A stretch of 64,000 nucleotides of DNA from Ianthella basta. Its lineage: Eukaryota > Porifera > Demospongiae > Verongiida > Ianthellidae. Location: the NCBI GenBank assembly GCA_964019415.1, contig OZ025875.1, forward strand, positions 4,226,411-4,290,410. The letters run 5' to 3'. The notes under the pieces were generated by a model that worked only from the letters and a program-made list of their open reading frames with translations, searched no databases and had not been told where the DNA came from. Position numbers and translations under genes: made by a program. Positions 37,248-48,873 of the stretch are shown piece after piece; positions within the stretch are counted from its first letter, which is position 1, and each line of letters begins with the position of its first letter.

Positions 37248-38202
37248 ACGACTTCCACTACAACATAACAGAATTATGAGCTACTTATTTTACCATAATG
37301 TTTTGTTTTTTTCTTCAACCACCATTCATGTATAAGTATTAATATTACAATGTCATACCTTACCTTAAATACCCGTGTAAGGCAGTGCGCATGTGTGCCT
37401 ATATACGTGTTTAATTATTTACTTCCTAAGCTGTCTCTTTGCCCGTCGACCAGAACTAGTGTTGTAGGAGTCTGTTACACGATTAGCGGCGGAAGAGGAC
37501 GTCCAAAGTTCGCTTAGACGACGTTTGGAAGCCGGTTTTCAAAGTTAATTGGTCTCACATAAGTAAAAGAAAAGTAATACTTAGTACTGGTGTCTTTTTT
37601 AAACCTATAGCCTTAATTGAGGCACTCGCGCACTGCGAACACCACTGTGCGTAAGCTAAAATGGAGACATGCACCGCATCAGTTATCCTTCAACATGCTA
37701 CGGCTAAATCACCCAACCCCTCTCCGTCCAGATCCTTGTTTAGGCTACCGATTTGACACATTCACGAGCCTGCTACCCGTAGTCAGCTAGTTCACAGCTA
37801 CGTAGCTACGCCACGTGCCAGGGTTCGTCAGGGTACGCTGTCAGCCGTGCAACAACAAATATCAGTCAAACGTATTAAACTACAAAAGACTCACCGCGCT
37901 GGGCAGACTTGCAGCTTCCAGCAGGCCGGATGGCAGGGTAAGGTCCCAAAGTAATTGCTTTCCTGTAGACCTCAGAAGTGTGAGATTTCAGTTACAGCTA
38001 CGAATACCGACTGAAACGGTCTCCTATATAACCTATTCCATTTCATAGGAATGTGGGGGTACTTTTCGTGGGGGTTTCCTTACAGTTGTTTGTCTACGTG
38101 CACCACTTACCCATGACGTCATAACATTACATCATCTTTTCATATTAATTTTGCACGGTCATGTGATCAAATAGTTTTTAGGCAACAAGCCCAAGAAGAC
38201 TT
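37248..38202. other. Upstream region of dispanin gene A
   Basis: No gene recognised. Contains a second copy of the ACTTAGTACTGGTGTC-type segment (about 37573) and presumably the promoter and 5' UTR of the gene starting at 38203. Confidence 0.4.
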
Positions 38203-41200
38203 ATGGGTAAATCTCGCAGTCGGGGCCCGGGGGATCGGTATTCGCTCTTTGCCTCTGCATCTGTCCTTTTGCTGTTGTCCATGTTACTTCCACTTCTCCT
38301 TCTCTGTAGATGAAAAACCCAGCCCGTATCCAGCCAGCACTCCTTCCGTTGCCGCTAGCGCAGACGCCCCACCCAGTTATGAAGCTGCGGAAGGTAGTCA
38401 GCCCGTCCGCGTAGTCTACGTGCAGCCTACGGTAATGCTCCGCATCACAGCACCCAAGCCTTCCCCGGGTGTGTGTCTAAAAGGGCGCATTGTGTTCCAT
38501 TGCAGACCGTCCCGCAAAGTAGCTCTCCAGCTAAAGATTACCTCGCCCTCTCCATCTTTACCATCCTGTGCTGTTTCTGGCCCCTTGGACTGATCGCTCT
38601 CCTCAAGTCAGTGGAGGTACGTGTTATGCTGTTCACACAAGGGCAGTGAGTGATTGTGGTAAGACTGATTCAAAGAACCAGGTATTACACGCATACATGG
38701 TAGCTGCAATTAATGAATGTCCTACATTCAACATCACTGTCAACTACCTGATTCATACTATTCTACCCTGTGCTTCATATATCCACCTACATACATCCAC
38801 ATACACCTTGTAACTGTTGTGCAGTAGTGCACTACAGACTTCATTGATTTGATTTGATGATCGACAGACTACATTTAGTGTGCTGCAATAGGCCCTAAGG
38901 GTACATACTATTCTCTCTTTTCTAAATTTCTGAATGGCACTTGTGAACCTCCTTGGCATTACTCACAATATATTATGGTATATATCCTCCCCCATCACAG
39001 TTACTGGTGTGTGAATGTGGTTGTGTCATGTCAGTAGACTGGGGTTGCTGTGTTCTGAATGCATGGCTTATGAGGAATTAATATAGTGACATTACAGTGA
39101 TGCACATTACACAGTACAGTGGAACCTCACCTTACAGATACCCTTAAAGAGCAAATTCCTCAATTATGTGGTCTTATTCTAGCAATATAAACTTCCCTTG
39201 AAATGCAGTCACCGTGTTAAGTCATATTGCGGACAGTGCCTGGTGCATCAGCGTTTATAACACTGTATGAATCTCACTTGATGGTCTGGACAGTTTGATC
39301 AGCTGCCAGAAAATGACCACTCCCTATTAGCACTGCTACTTCAGACAGGTCACAGCAACAGCACAGAGATTGGCAAGTGCTGCATTCTAAGGTTTGCCAA
39401 ACTGTATGTAGCATGTACAAATCAGTGTGTACAGCTACCCTCTAAAATTGCTTATGGAAATAGCACTTGCATATATGTGAGGGTTGCCAGTAGAAATCGC
39501 ACCTTAACACATTTGGCCAATTTTGACATTTTTCACTATTTAGGTAGCCACAAGTGTCCTTTGAACGTTCAACAAGTTTGAAGTGAATCTGCACTTCTAT
39601 TGATGAGAAATCATCAGTTGAACACCCTCCTCGCCACTGTATTTACATACTCAGGATACAAAATAGCAATAAATATAGTGACATGTTGTTCACTCCTGTC
39701 TAGTTTTGTCTGATTTTCCATTGTATTGTTGTTTGTCAATGCTATAACAGCAGTCGTCGTGTAGTATAGTGATAATCAGCCCGTTAGTAGATGGATACTG
39801 ACATTTCCAGCTATGAGAAACCCGTTCAGAGAACTGCAAGTGGACTTGGAATATACCAGTTCAGGGCCGACTTCTACCATCAAAAGGTACAAATTGTGCT
39901 GTGAATTACGAAAATGGCATGTGTAATTGCTGCACAGTTGTTCAAACTCTGTGATAGTGTTGTTTTAGTAAGCACATTCCTTTATGGTAATAGTTATAGT
40001 TAGCAACAGAGCTGTAATGACTCGATATTTTAGTGGTAGTTACAGTGCCATGCTGAATTCAAATTTTGGTTACAGTTAAAGTTTGTCTAACCTGAAAGTC
40101 TGTATAACAGTTATAGTTATAGTTACAGTTACAGCATAAGGTATAGTTTCTAATACTAGCTACAGTTGTGTCGCTGGTGCAAACAAGTGGCTCTGAAACG
40201 AAAACAGAGCAAGAAGCAGAGCCACCTGCACAGAAGTCATAGGCTTTTCATTACTTATCATCAATAATCAAGAGGAAACAAAAACAATGATGAAGCAGCC
40301 AAGCCAGCAGTCCTGTATGTCCTATTGAAAATGAGGAGATTGTGCACTACCTGGAAAACTCCCCACGTGTGGATGAAGACTTTGACCTTCTGGAATTCTA
40401 AATTGAGAATGAGAAGTCCTATCCAATGTTAAGCCCTCTGGCTTGTGACCTTCTTACCATTCCTGCAGCTAGCGCACCTATTGAGAAGGTTTTCTCAACA
40501 GCTGGACTAGTTACATCTGGCAAGCGGAATTGGTTAAATGATACTCATTTAGAAAGAGCAATCCTTCTGAAGAATAAAACATACTTGTATCTACAAGTAC
40601 AGTAGAATCTGTGCAATTATATGTTAGTGGACTGTAAGAGGATTTAGTTATAGTATTAGTTACATCAGCATTCTTTCCAGTTATAGTTTAAAATTAGTTT
40701 CTTAGCAGTTGATAATTATAGTTAGTTATATTCATAATTAAAGACTTACTAAATTACATTCTAGTTATAGTTATGATTAACCAAAACAACACTGCTCTGT
40801 GACAATATTGTTGAATGCCACTTTTGTTTCTTGAAAGTTGCCAATTTTCAGTGGTCATTTTCCAAGAATGCTGATTCGTGCTAAGGTGCGATTTCTACTG
40901 GCGACACTCACATGTACTGTGCTTGAGCAACCACCGCTGTATTCATTGAAATGCAGTCACCGTGTTAAGTCATATTGCTGTATTCATCTGGTCATTTTAC
41001 TGTTCACACATACAACACGATCGTTCTAATATAATTGTAGGGATATCATGATACCTCTGAAATGCGACACCCCTAGCTATTTGTCAGGACAGAATATAGT
41101 TCCAAAGGGTGTCCACGTAATAGGTCTTCCATGCACTGTATTAGGTATATACCATCACACAGTAATGCAGATGCATGCATATGACTCTCTAGATGTTGTA

Positions 41201-42228
41201 TTTCCTACATGCAAAATGAACATGACAACATTTAAATTACCACACCCAGCTACACTGTTTTCACATAGACACACAACATGGTCAAACCCGAGTCAATTAA
41301 CCCGGGTTCAGCCCACTTCATTCATTTCCATCCACATGGGCATGATAAGTGGCGCTGGAACCTGGCCGCTCGATATTTGCCCTGCGCAGCTTATACACAA
41401 TCTCCATGACTTCCTGAACATTACTGACTGCACTGAGTAGTTGTTGCTGGATACCTACATCTACCCACTTTGCCAGTAAAGCTGATTTCTCGCCCTCAGT
41501 CCAAGTTCATCGCATGTGCCATCTTCTGCACTCTCGTAACTGGGGTTTGTCCCAGCTGGTGACCATGCAGGGTTAAACCCAGGTTGATAAATGGGCTTTG
41601 GCCAGGTTCCACTTGCTTTTCTACTGCATGTGAATACGTTTAACCCGTATCAAAACCAGGTTCAACCCAGCTAAACAGGACCATGTAAAAGGGGTATTAC
41701 AGTGCATGTAGTGAGTGCATGTGTCAAGGTGAACAACAAGTAGTGGTTGCTGTATTGGCAATGTTCTCTTCTGAACTGGTCTCATGTCTACTGCACTCAC
41801 CAGTACCACTGCTGTGTGGTGGTGGGTGTTTCTTAATTGTGGCATGTACTTCAAATACTTGGCAAGTGGTCATATCTGAGGTTATTGTGATGAATTCAGG
41901 TACAAAACTGTGAGGATAAACTTATACCATCAGTCACTGTATTTATATCATGTATTATGATTTGTATACCAGAAACCTATGAATCCATTATTGCATTTAT
42001 TATGGCAGAAAACAGCTCCTGTACATCCATGACCTCTTGCTCTCCTGTCTGCTGCAGGTAAGACGGCACAATAGGGATGGGCTGTATGACAAAGCAGGAA
42101 AGGCTTCTAAAGATGCCCGTCTCTTTAGCATTCTTGGGATTGTCATTGGAATCATTGGCTCCATCGTGGGTGGGTTTATTGCTGCCTTGAATGCAGCTGG
42201 TGCAGCCGGTCGCATTCTTTATACGTAG
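38203..42228 (+). CDS. CD225/dispanin (IFITM superfamily) protein, gene A
   Basis: Dispanins are small two-helix membrane proteins; IFITMs in this superfamily restrict virus fusion. Four coding exons: 38203-38206 (only ATGG), 38310-38431, 38506-38616, 42058-42228; phases close to 134 residues. The N-terminal tail is Pro-rich with a PPSY (PPxY) motif, which in mammalian IFITM3 binds NEDD4-type ligases. The first membrane segment is YLALSIFTILCCFWPLG with the usual palmitoylatable Cys pair, followed by LIALLKSVEV. The cytosolic loop is RRHNRDGLYDKAGKASKDA, then a second membrane helix (LFSILGIVIGIIGSIVGGF). Intron 3 is 3.4 kb and packed with DNA transposons. Head-to-tail convergent with gene B. 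The function need not be antiviral. Confidence 0.85.
39483..40905. mobile_element. TIR DNA element, 26-bp TIRs, with a nested hAT
   Basis: 39483-39508 (GTTGCCAGTAGAAATCGCAC and on) is inverted at 40880-40905 with two mismatches. A hAT remnant has inserted inside. No transposase of its own was seen, so the outer element is probably non-autonomous. Confidence 0.6.
40007..40799 (+). mobile_element. hAT transposon remnant
   Basis: 40321-40605 encodes a hAT C-terminal dimerisation region: YPMLSPLACDLLTIPAAS, then EKVFSTAGLVTSGKRN and HLERAILLKN, with an internal stop (TAA) before it. Both sides are rich in GTTATAGTTA repeats, typical hAT subterminal repeats. The ends may be CAGAGCTGT at 40007 and its partner CTGCTCTG at 40799; a target duplication is not evident. 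Confidence 0.75.
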
Positions 42229-43487
42229 GTAAAGTAGAGAGGCATCAAGTGAACATTTGCTAACAGATGTATAATTATGTATTTACGGACCATGTTAGTC
42301 AACACATGAAGCTTAAGAGATTAGAATTTAGTACATATTCTAGCATTATCATACTGTACATGCATACATGTAGTGGATGTTAATTGGGGTGATTAAAGCA
42401 ACTCCCCTCTCTTCTGGCATGGGTGCATGGTGCAAACCAGAAGTTGTGGTACATCATGTCCACTCCATATAAGGTTGTTTGGTCTGACTGCGTATGTTCC
42501 ATGTGCACAGTCAGGATGATGTGCACAACAGGTGATAAAGATGATAGTCATTTCCCAGTATCTCTCCATCCCTTTACATCTTCCATTCACTAAATTTGAC
42601 CATGATGACTTGATGCTGGTCATGGCTGAGACCTTACCCAACCTGATATTGAACTCGTGCTGGATGTTCATGAAACCTTATCCCTTCCCATATTTGGTAA
42701 AATATAACTTCTGATGCAACACTATTTTCACTGTACTTTAATGTACCTCCCCTCTCACCATAGTACTCATACTATCAGACAGCACAGTATAGAGCTGTCT
42801 ATTTATAAGGATGGTGGTTGTTGTATGTCCCAATGCAATGGAAGTGCATATAGCGCAATTCCCAAATAGAGAGCAAAACCGGTAAGAGGACCGCCCCTTG
42901 GGACCTGAAACCTACACACTGCACTGGGCTCACCTTACCCACATTCAGCATGCAACCCACACAACGCTCAGTTTTGGTGCGTCATTGTCTTCTTTCTTCA
43001 CTATATAGTACTAGTACATGGGATTATTGGCTCACTGTATTAAATTTTACAGTAACTGCTCACAAATGTAAATCTGCAACTGTGCTAATTTTCTATTGTA
43101 CTGTAGGTTTAGTCTTGGGTTCACTGGGAGCGTACATGTACCAGTACTGACCAATTACAATATCTGCTTGTCCATGGCATTAATTGCATGATTGTGCAGA
43201 ATGACCACTCCTTTTTGTATTCCCTGCACCTGCTACCTCATCCCACCCCCTAGGAGGGTGAATAAGAGGATATCAAAGCCCCTGCACATGCTCTCATGCC
43301 CAACCCACACACTTGAGAGGTACACTTGAACCATTATACATAAGTCACGCTGCATGGTGATATTTAGTGAGTACAGCTTTAGACAGATAAAAGAGCTACA
43401 TACAAGAGCAAGGTGCCAGACACTATACATATATGAAATGTCAAATGGCACTAAAGACAGAGTTCACTGTAGCATTACAACTGTGCT
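42229..43487. other. Convergent intergenic gap between dispanins A and B
   Basis: Holds the 3' ends of A (+) and B (-). No further exon recognised and no clear AATAAA next to either stop. Confidence 0.5.
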
Positions 43488-45014
43488 TCATGGCCTCCTG
43501 GGGATGAATGCCAAATTCACACCAAGGGATACTGCAAACACCATCACAAAAATGACCAGGGACAAAGCTGTAGCGATACTTCCAATGATGATACCAAGCT
43601 TGTTAAAGAGATGTGCATCTTTGGACGCCTTCCTAGCATCATTAAACATTCCATCACTATTGTGTCGTCTTACCTACAGGAGGTAAGAGAACAAAGGATG
43701 CAGGCATATAAAGGAAATTCCTGTTACAGGAATACAGTTAGCCTTGGGCTGTCTCCCTATTGAATAACTTTGCCCCTGTCTGTCTCAATTCACTAGCAGT
43801 TCACCTTGGGCCACCTTAGCCTCGGATCACTTCTCTGACAACTTGACCTTGGTTCGTCAGTATACAACTTAGCCTCAGGCTGTCTCTAAAACACCTTAGC
43901 TAGTGAAATTAGGTTTTGGTTAATGGGAGGTTATGTTTTCTAGTCTCATAATCACAAAGTATATTTGGAGGGACCAACTATGGCAAGTGTAACTGGTTGA
44001 AACTGGTCTGGGGGGACTGTTTTTAGAAGGGAAATGTTAACTTCGTGACAGGCATTCTTTCGCATTCTTTGAGAATCCAGGGGACAGTACAAGCGTTCCA
44101 GCTATACATTACAATGATAAAACTTCGTACGTAGGTGTACACAGTCTTCTGCATACAATGCAAAGGAAGTGCAGGGATGTGAGCTATCAGCGCTTGACAA
44201 ACTCTGCTGATAGGATTGAGATGCTGTCTCATCCTAACGTAGGGTGCATGCAAGTAGCTTATATCATTGTTTCACTGTCATTTCATCAATCTCCAGTTAC
44301 CCAGGAGATACCTTCACACAGCAGATACTGACACAGAATCACAGCCTCCATTCAATTACAGCGCCCACAGACAATCATAATTAGCTTATGTAGTAACACT
44401 GGCCAGTCCCATCTCATGCTTGCTGTGACAACCACATGCATTCTTCACACATCAACACACACAGAGTGGGGTGTAGGACAATACCACAACTCATGTAGTG
44501 ACTGTGACATTGAATGTATTATGTACTAGAAAAGGGCTATTGAATATATCTGTGCCACAACATTCAGGTCATCACAGCAGTTTTGCCGCTACCCTTGTGT
44601 GAACAGCGTAACACGTACCTCCACTGACTTGATGAGAGCGACCAGACCAAGGGGCCAGAAGCAGCAGAGAAGGGTAAAGAGGGAGAGACCAAAGTAGTCT
44701 TTAGCAGGAGGGCCGCTGTCGGGCTACAAATGGAGCAGAAAGGCACAATCACACACCGGTCAACTAGGTATCACACATGGCGCTGACAGAGAGTGGGAAC
44801 GCTTTACCTTAGGCAAGGCCTGCACGTACACTACGCGGGTGGCCGCCGGATCCCCTTCTCCGTAACTGGGCGGAGCACCTGCGCTGTTGGCAGGGCCAGG
44901 AACGTCGGCAGGATACGAGCTGGGTTTCTCGTCTACAGGCAAAAGGGGAGAAGCGAAACTGGCACGCAGTGCAATGATATGAAAGAGCTTCGAACGAACC
45001 GAAAACTCACCCAT
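43488..45014 (-). CDS. CD225/dispanin protein, gene B
   Basis: Coding exons 45014-45011 (ATGG), 44932-44808, 44723-44619 and 43673-43488 give 138 residues plus stop. The N-terminal tail has APPSYGEGD with a PPxY motif; membrane segment 1 is YFGLSLFTLLCCFWPLG followed by LVALIKSVEV; the loop is RRHNSDGMFNDARKASKDA; membrane segment 2 is LGIIIGSIATALSLVIFVMV. Intron positions and phases are the same as in gene A, so they are paralogues. The membrane exon is about 93% identical in DNA to that of gene C, while the last exons differ far more. The ATG is chosen because ATGG|GTGAGT repeats in gene C (ATGG|GTAAAT in A). Reading on through that donor gives a false N-terminus. Confidence 0.85.
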
Positions 45015-45662
45015 TTGTTATGGTACCTTATAAGTCTAATTGTGCGTTCGGAAATGCAATTCCATTTTAATCCTTAGTCTCGTACACAGACCACTTCCGG
45101 CCGCCATTTTAAAATGAGCCGTGCCATTAAAAATGGCGGCCGATAGTAGGCTGGGGACGAGCAGGGACGAGACTATTTAATCCTGATCTATGGTAACAAT
45201 GGCCGTGTGTGTGTGTATGGCAGTGCCACATTAGCTTCACTCTATAAGCATATGCATGTGATTTAGTAAGACATGCAGCAATCAACAGATATTGGATTGC
45301 AGTTTGTGACCGGTATACCTAGTGGTATTGCCTGGGCTGATGTATTTAGGGTACAACAGGAGCTAGCTATATACATTCACCAATCTGTTTCATGCCTGGT
45401 AAGTCACTGAGGGTGCACAAGGGTTAACCATATAGATGAAGAGGATGAACCCAGCCCCCTGCCTGCCTTCATGCATTTCCAACATCAGTTTGTGATCATC
45501 ATAATTGTATCAATATCACATGAATGATACAGACACCCTGCATTCTACACTTAGATTAATTCAAACAGCAAAGCAGCAAGATGAGTCAGGTTACACAAGG
45601 TCACTGGACCAGTGTCACAGATAGCATTTTGTATCAGTTGCCACTGAAGGGATTGCTCAAGG
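45015..45662. other. Intergenic gap between dispanins C and B
   Basis: Includes a GC-richer patch at 45090-45180 (GGCCGCCATTTT and AAAATGGCGGCC inverted) just upstream of gene B. This is a plausible promoter or 5' UTR region with a small palindrome. Otherwise nothing seen. Confidence 0.45.
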
Positions 45663-46991
45663 CTAAGCCAAGAAAACTATCAGGTCAATGATAGCCACAA
45701 ACGCAACAATGCCCAATGCCACAACTAAGGAGATGATTCCAATGATGATCCCGATCTTGTTATAAAGACGGGCTTCTCCAGCTGCCCTCCTGGCATCGTT
45801 GTACATTCCATCAGCATTGTGTCGTCTTACCTATAGGAGGTAAGAAAGCAAGATTAAAAAAGCAAACCATGAACGTCAGAGTTCTGATTAATTCCATAAC
45901 ACTATGGACTCTTCCATATCTATTTAAGGCTGTTTGTACTCAAACCCACAGAGCTGCATAGCTGAGCTTAGTCTCAAACCCAGACCCATTCCACCATTTT
46001 ATGGAAGGGGCGGAAAAGGGCCTGGCAACACACCGCATCGTTTTCTGTGTCAAGGGGGCGGAGTAATCGACAAGAACTGCATACGCGACAAAAAGAAACG
46101 TGTATTCGTAGTGCGACGGATTAACAGCTCTTCGTCATCAGCAGAGGTGTAATATCATGTCATCGTCCACGAAGGAGAACTGCTGGGCCTGTGGAAGTTC
46201 TACCGTTGCTGGATATGAGCGCTTGAGACAGCTGCTAAAGAGAGAACGGTAACGAGCAAGACTCCTCTGCGTGACTAACGCGTTCATATAGTGTTCTGCA
46301 ATCTGATTGGCCCCTGATTCACCAGGCAGTGGCACAGAAAACGATGTGGTGTGTTGCCAGACCCTTTTCCACCCCTCCCAATTATAAAATGGCGGAATGG
46401 GTCTGGGTTCAAGACTAAGCTGAGCTGCTGGGAAGGCTGTGATTGTGTGTATGCTTGTCTATGTTACCCATACATATAGCCTTCAGCCCTTCTTGCTGTG
46501 CTATCATCCAGCCGTATTAGCTAAATTAATCTGAACTAATACGTAAAAACCAACAACACGTACCCTACCATTCTGAGCATTATAATGTGGACACAAATAC
46601 ATACATACCTCCACTGACTTGATGAGAGCGACCAGTCCAAGTGGCCAAAAGCAGCAGAGAAGGGTAAAGAGGGAGAGACCAAGGTAGTCTTCAGCTGGAG
46701 GGCCGCTGCCGGGCTACAAATAGGACAGAAAGGACACACCTTTGAATAACTCTTCGAGCTAATCAGTACAGTACAGGGAGGGTTACCTCGCGTGGCGCCT
46801 GCACGTACACTACGCGAACGGGTTCGCCACCTTCCGTAGCTCCGTAATTCGGTGGGGCGCCTGCGCCAGCGGGAGGAGTGATGACTGGATACGCCTGGGA
46901 TTTCTCATCTACAGGGAGTGGCAGGGGAGAAATGACAGTAACCTCAAGAACCTACTTCAAAAGAGAGAGACTGGCAGAGAGACTCACCCAT
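45663..46991 (-). CDS. CD225/dispanin protein, gene C
   Basis: Coding exons 46991-46988 (ATGG), 46908-46787, 46713-46609 and 45830-45663 give 131 residues. The Pro-rich tail includes GAPPNYGATE (PPxY, PPNY as in mammalian IFITM3). Membrane segment 1 is YLGLSLFTLLCCFWPLG; the loop is RRHNADGMYNDARRAAGEA; the C-terminal helix is IGIIIGIISLVVALGIVAF and ends IVFLA. Tandem with gene B on the same strand and the closest paralogue of it. The last intron carries a foldback MITE (45961-46425). Confidence 0.85.
45961..46425. mobile_element. Foldback MITE in the last intron of dispanin C
   Basis: Arms of about 90 bases (45961-46050 and 46333-46425) are inverted copies with scattered mismatches; both include ACCCAGACCCATTCC, CTGGCAACACACC and CGTTTTCTGTG. 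The spacer is about 280 bases and non-coding. Confidence 0.78.
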
Positions 46992-47334
46992 TTTCGCCGA
47001 ATACTACTTGTCACTAAATCGGTTTACTAGTCGAATTCCTAGTCACGTGCTTTTGGCCCGGTTGGACGCTTTTCACAATGATGTAATGTGCAACAGCTTA
47101 GAAGAGCTAGCTGTTGCACAATATGCTATACATGACATGTGTTGCATATACAATATGTGATTGTACCACATGTTAGCATGCACTCAGGGCCAGGGAGGTC
47201 AAAAGCAGTTGTATTATAATGTGAAACTGGTTATATATTCAATTCCATTCAATTATTATTAACGTGCACCATGCCACATGGTGGCACTAAGACTCACTGC
47301 GGTCCAATGTAGCACACACAAACATAAGAAACGT

Positions 47335-47392
47335 ACAGACATCCTAAGTTACTCATCAACTGGCCAGTTGATGAGTAACTTAGGATGTCTGT
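47335..47392. repeat. 58-bp perfect palindrome without spacer
   Basis: 29 bases (47335-47363, starting ACAGACATCCTAAGTTACTC) are followed immediately by their exact inverse (47364-47392). The centre is TGGCCA. Confidence 0.9.
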
Positions 47393-47478
47393 GCATGCCA
47401 TAGCTAACAGGAAAACGTATAGTACTATTGTGACTATACTACAGGAAGTGGAAAGAGATCAGAACAACACATAGAGCC

Positions 47479-47705
47479 TTAATTAAACTTGCCAAACCGA
47501 GCATACCACATTGACATAACAGTGGGCAAGATGTTGTAGTTCCTACAAGCAAGGGACAGTAGGTGAGGTGTGCCTTCTGTGTGTGATTGGACTACAGGCA
47601 ACAATGGCTGTCGATGGCTGTTCCATGCTGGACATCTCAGAAGCCAATGCATCGCATCTTCCACTTCATTTCTGTTACACTGCTTGCACAGCCTATCCTC
47701 TCTTC
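47479..47705 (-). pseudogene. LINE C-terminal fragment
   Basis: The minus strand reads CKQCNRNEVEDAMHWLLRCP followed by SHRQPLLPVV. This is the CxxC..H..C zinc-knuckle-like tail found at the C-terminus of many non-LTR RT proteins. Only this tail remains, ending at TAA (47479). Confidence 0.65.
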
Positions 47706-47960
47706 ACCCCCTACCACCTGCCTGTCTCCACCTGAAAAGCCGCTGTGCCTCCCCACACACTTATCAAAATCAGTGCTGTATGTATAATCAAATAAGCTAT
47801 AGTGTAAGATACAAAATACAGCAAATCACGATAGGTTATACATTGTCTACGCAAATCTGTTTGAGTGCATGGCACTAATCTGGCCAATTGCTGGTATATA
47901 AATTCTGCAATACATGTAGCTGATGTGTCTGAATAAAGAAAGTGTTTGACTGTGTACTCT

Positions 47961-48873
47961 TTAGTAGTCCCACACAGTGGCATTGGTGCCATTCACAGGA
48001 GGATGGCCATGGAAGAGGCGCAGGATGGACCCAATGTTGGAGGTAAAAACATGGAGAGTCACAATGGAAAGCTGTAAAAGGCCAATAATGATGCCAAATC
48101 TGACAAAGAACCGTGCTGCCTTGGATGATTTCCATGCCAGATCATACTGTCCTGCCTTGTTGTAGCGCCTCACCTGTGCAAGGGAGGAAAATACAGCAAT
48201 AAGTGCATTGCCTAATAGCCATAAGGGATATACGTAGCTAGCACTAGCTACTGATGTCTAGAAGTGAAGTCTATAGTAATATAATGGTACTTAAAAGCCT
48301 GCACAGTTGTTGTGTGCATGCATGTACATATATATTGTCAATGCAGTAGCTATGTACTCACTTCTCTCGTCTTCAGCAGTGCTATGAGGCCAACTGGGCA
48401 GGAGCAGCAAAGGAGTGTGAAGAGGCCCCACCCAAAGTAGTCATTAGCCTGTAAGGTGAACATGCAGAGAAGAAGCTTCAAGTGACTTGCTAATGACGCA
48501 TCATTGCTTTAATTACAGCAAGTCATGCAGTATATAGCTGATCTAATGGCCATGCACTAGTGAGACCTCTCAAGCTATCTGTACCTCAACTTGAAATTCT
48601 GGCTCAAATTTCTTCTTCATGACTGGAGGGGCCTGCACCACCTGACAGTCATAAGGTGCATCGGTGTTTATAGCGACACCCCCATCACTACTTCCCCATT
48701 CAGTCGGGAGCAACTTCTTCTCATCTGCAGAGTTTCAAAGAATACAGTGACCACTGCCAGCAGCATGGCATGGCCAACTTAAGCACCGTGCACTGTATAC
48801 TGTAGCTATGTACATATATTGCCTGGTGATGTGTAGCTATATAGCTAGCTAACTACTTACCATTCTGAGACAT
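47961..48873 (-). CDS. CD225/dispanin protein, gene D (divergent)
   Basis: Coding exons 48873-48861 (MSQN+G), 48724-48585, 48448-48362 and 48173-47961 give 150 residues. Membrane segment 1 is YFGWGLFTLLCCSCPVG followed by LIALLKTREV; the loop is RRYNKAGQYDLAWKSSKAA; the second helix (GIIIGLLQLSIVTLHVF) is followed by a longer lumenal tail with NGTNAT, a possible N-glycosylation site. The same four-exon plan as A-C shows common origin, but the tail lacks PPxY, the WP of CCFWPLG is replaced by CP, and exon 1 is longer. Probably the oldest branch of the cluster. Confidence 0.82.

Larger units (their letters stand above)
39198..40978. repeat. 33-bp perfect direct repeats flanking nested transposons
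   Basis: The 33 bases at 39198-39230 (starting TTGAAATGCAGTCACCGTG) recur exactly at 40946-40978. They bracket the TIR element and the hAT remnant in intron 3 of dispanin A. Confidence 0.8.
46992..47960. other. Gap between dispanins D and C
   Basis: Holds the 58-bp perfect palindrome and a LINE C-terminal fragment, listed separately. No host exon seen. Confidence 0.55.

Noticed and set aside
44940-45010. Read-through N-terminus of dispanin B (GEFSVRSKL...)
   Set aside because: It reads across a GTGAGT donor. Gene C has the same ATGG|GTGAGT structure (A: ATGG|GTAAAT), and splicing gives MDEKP starts in B as in A.
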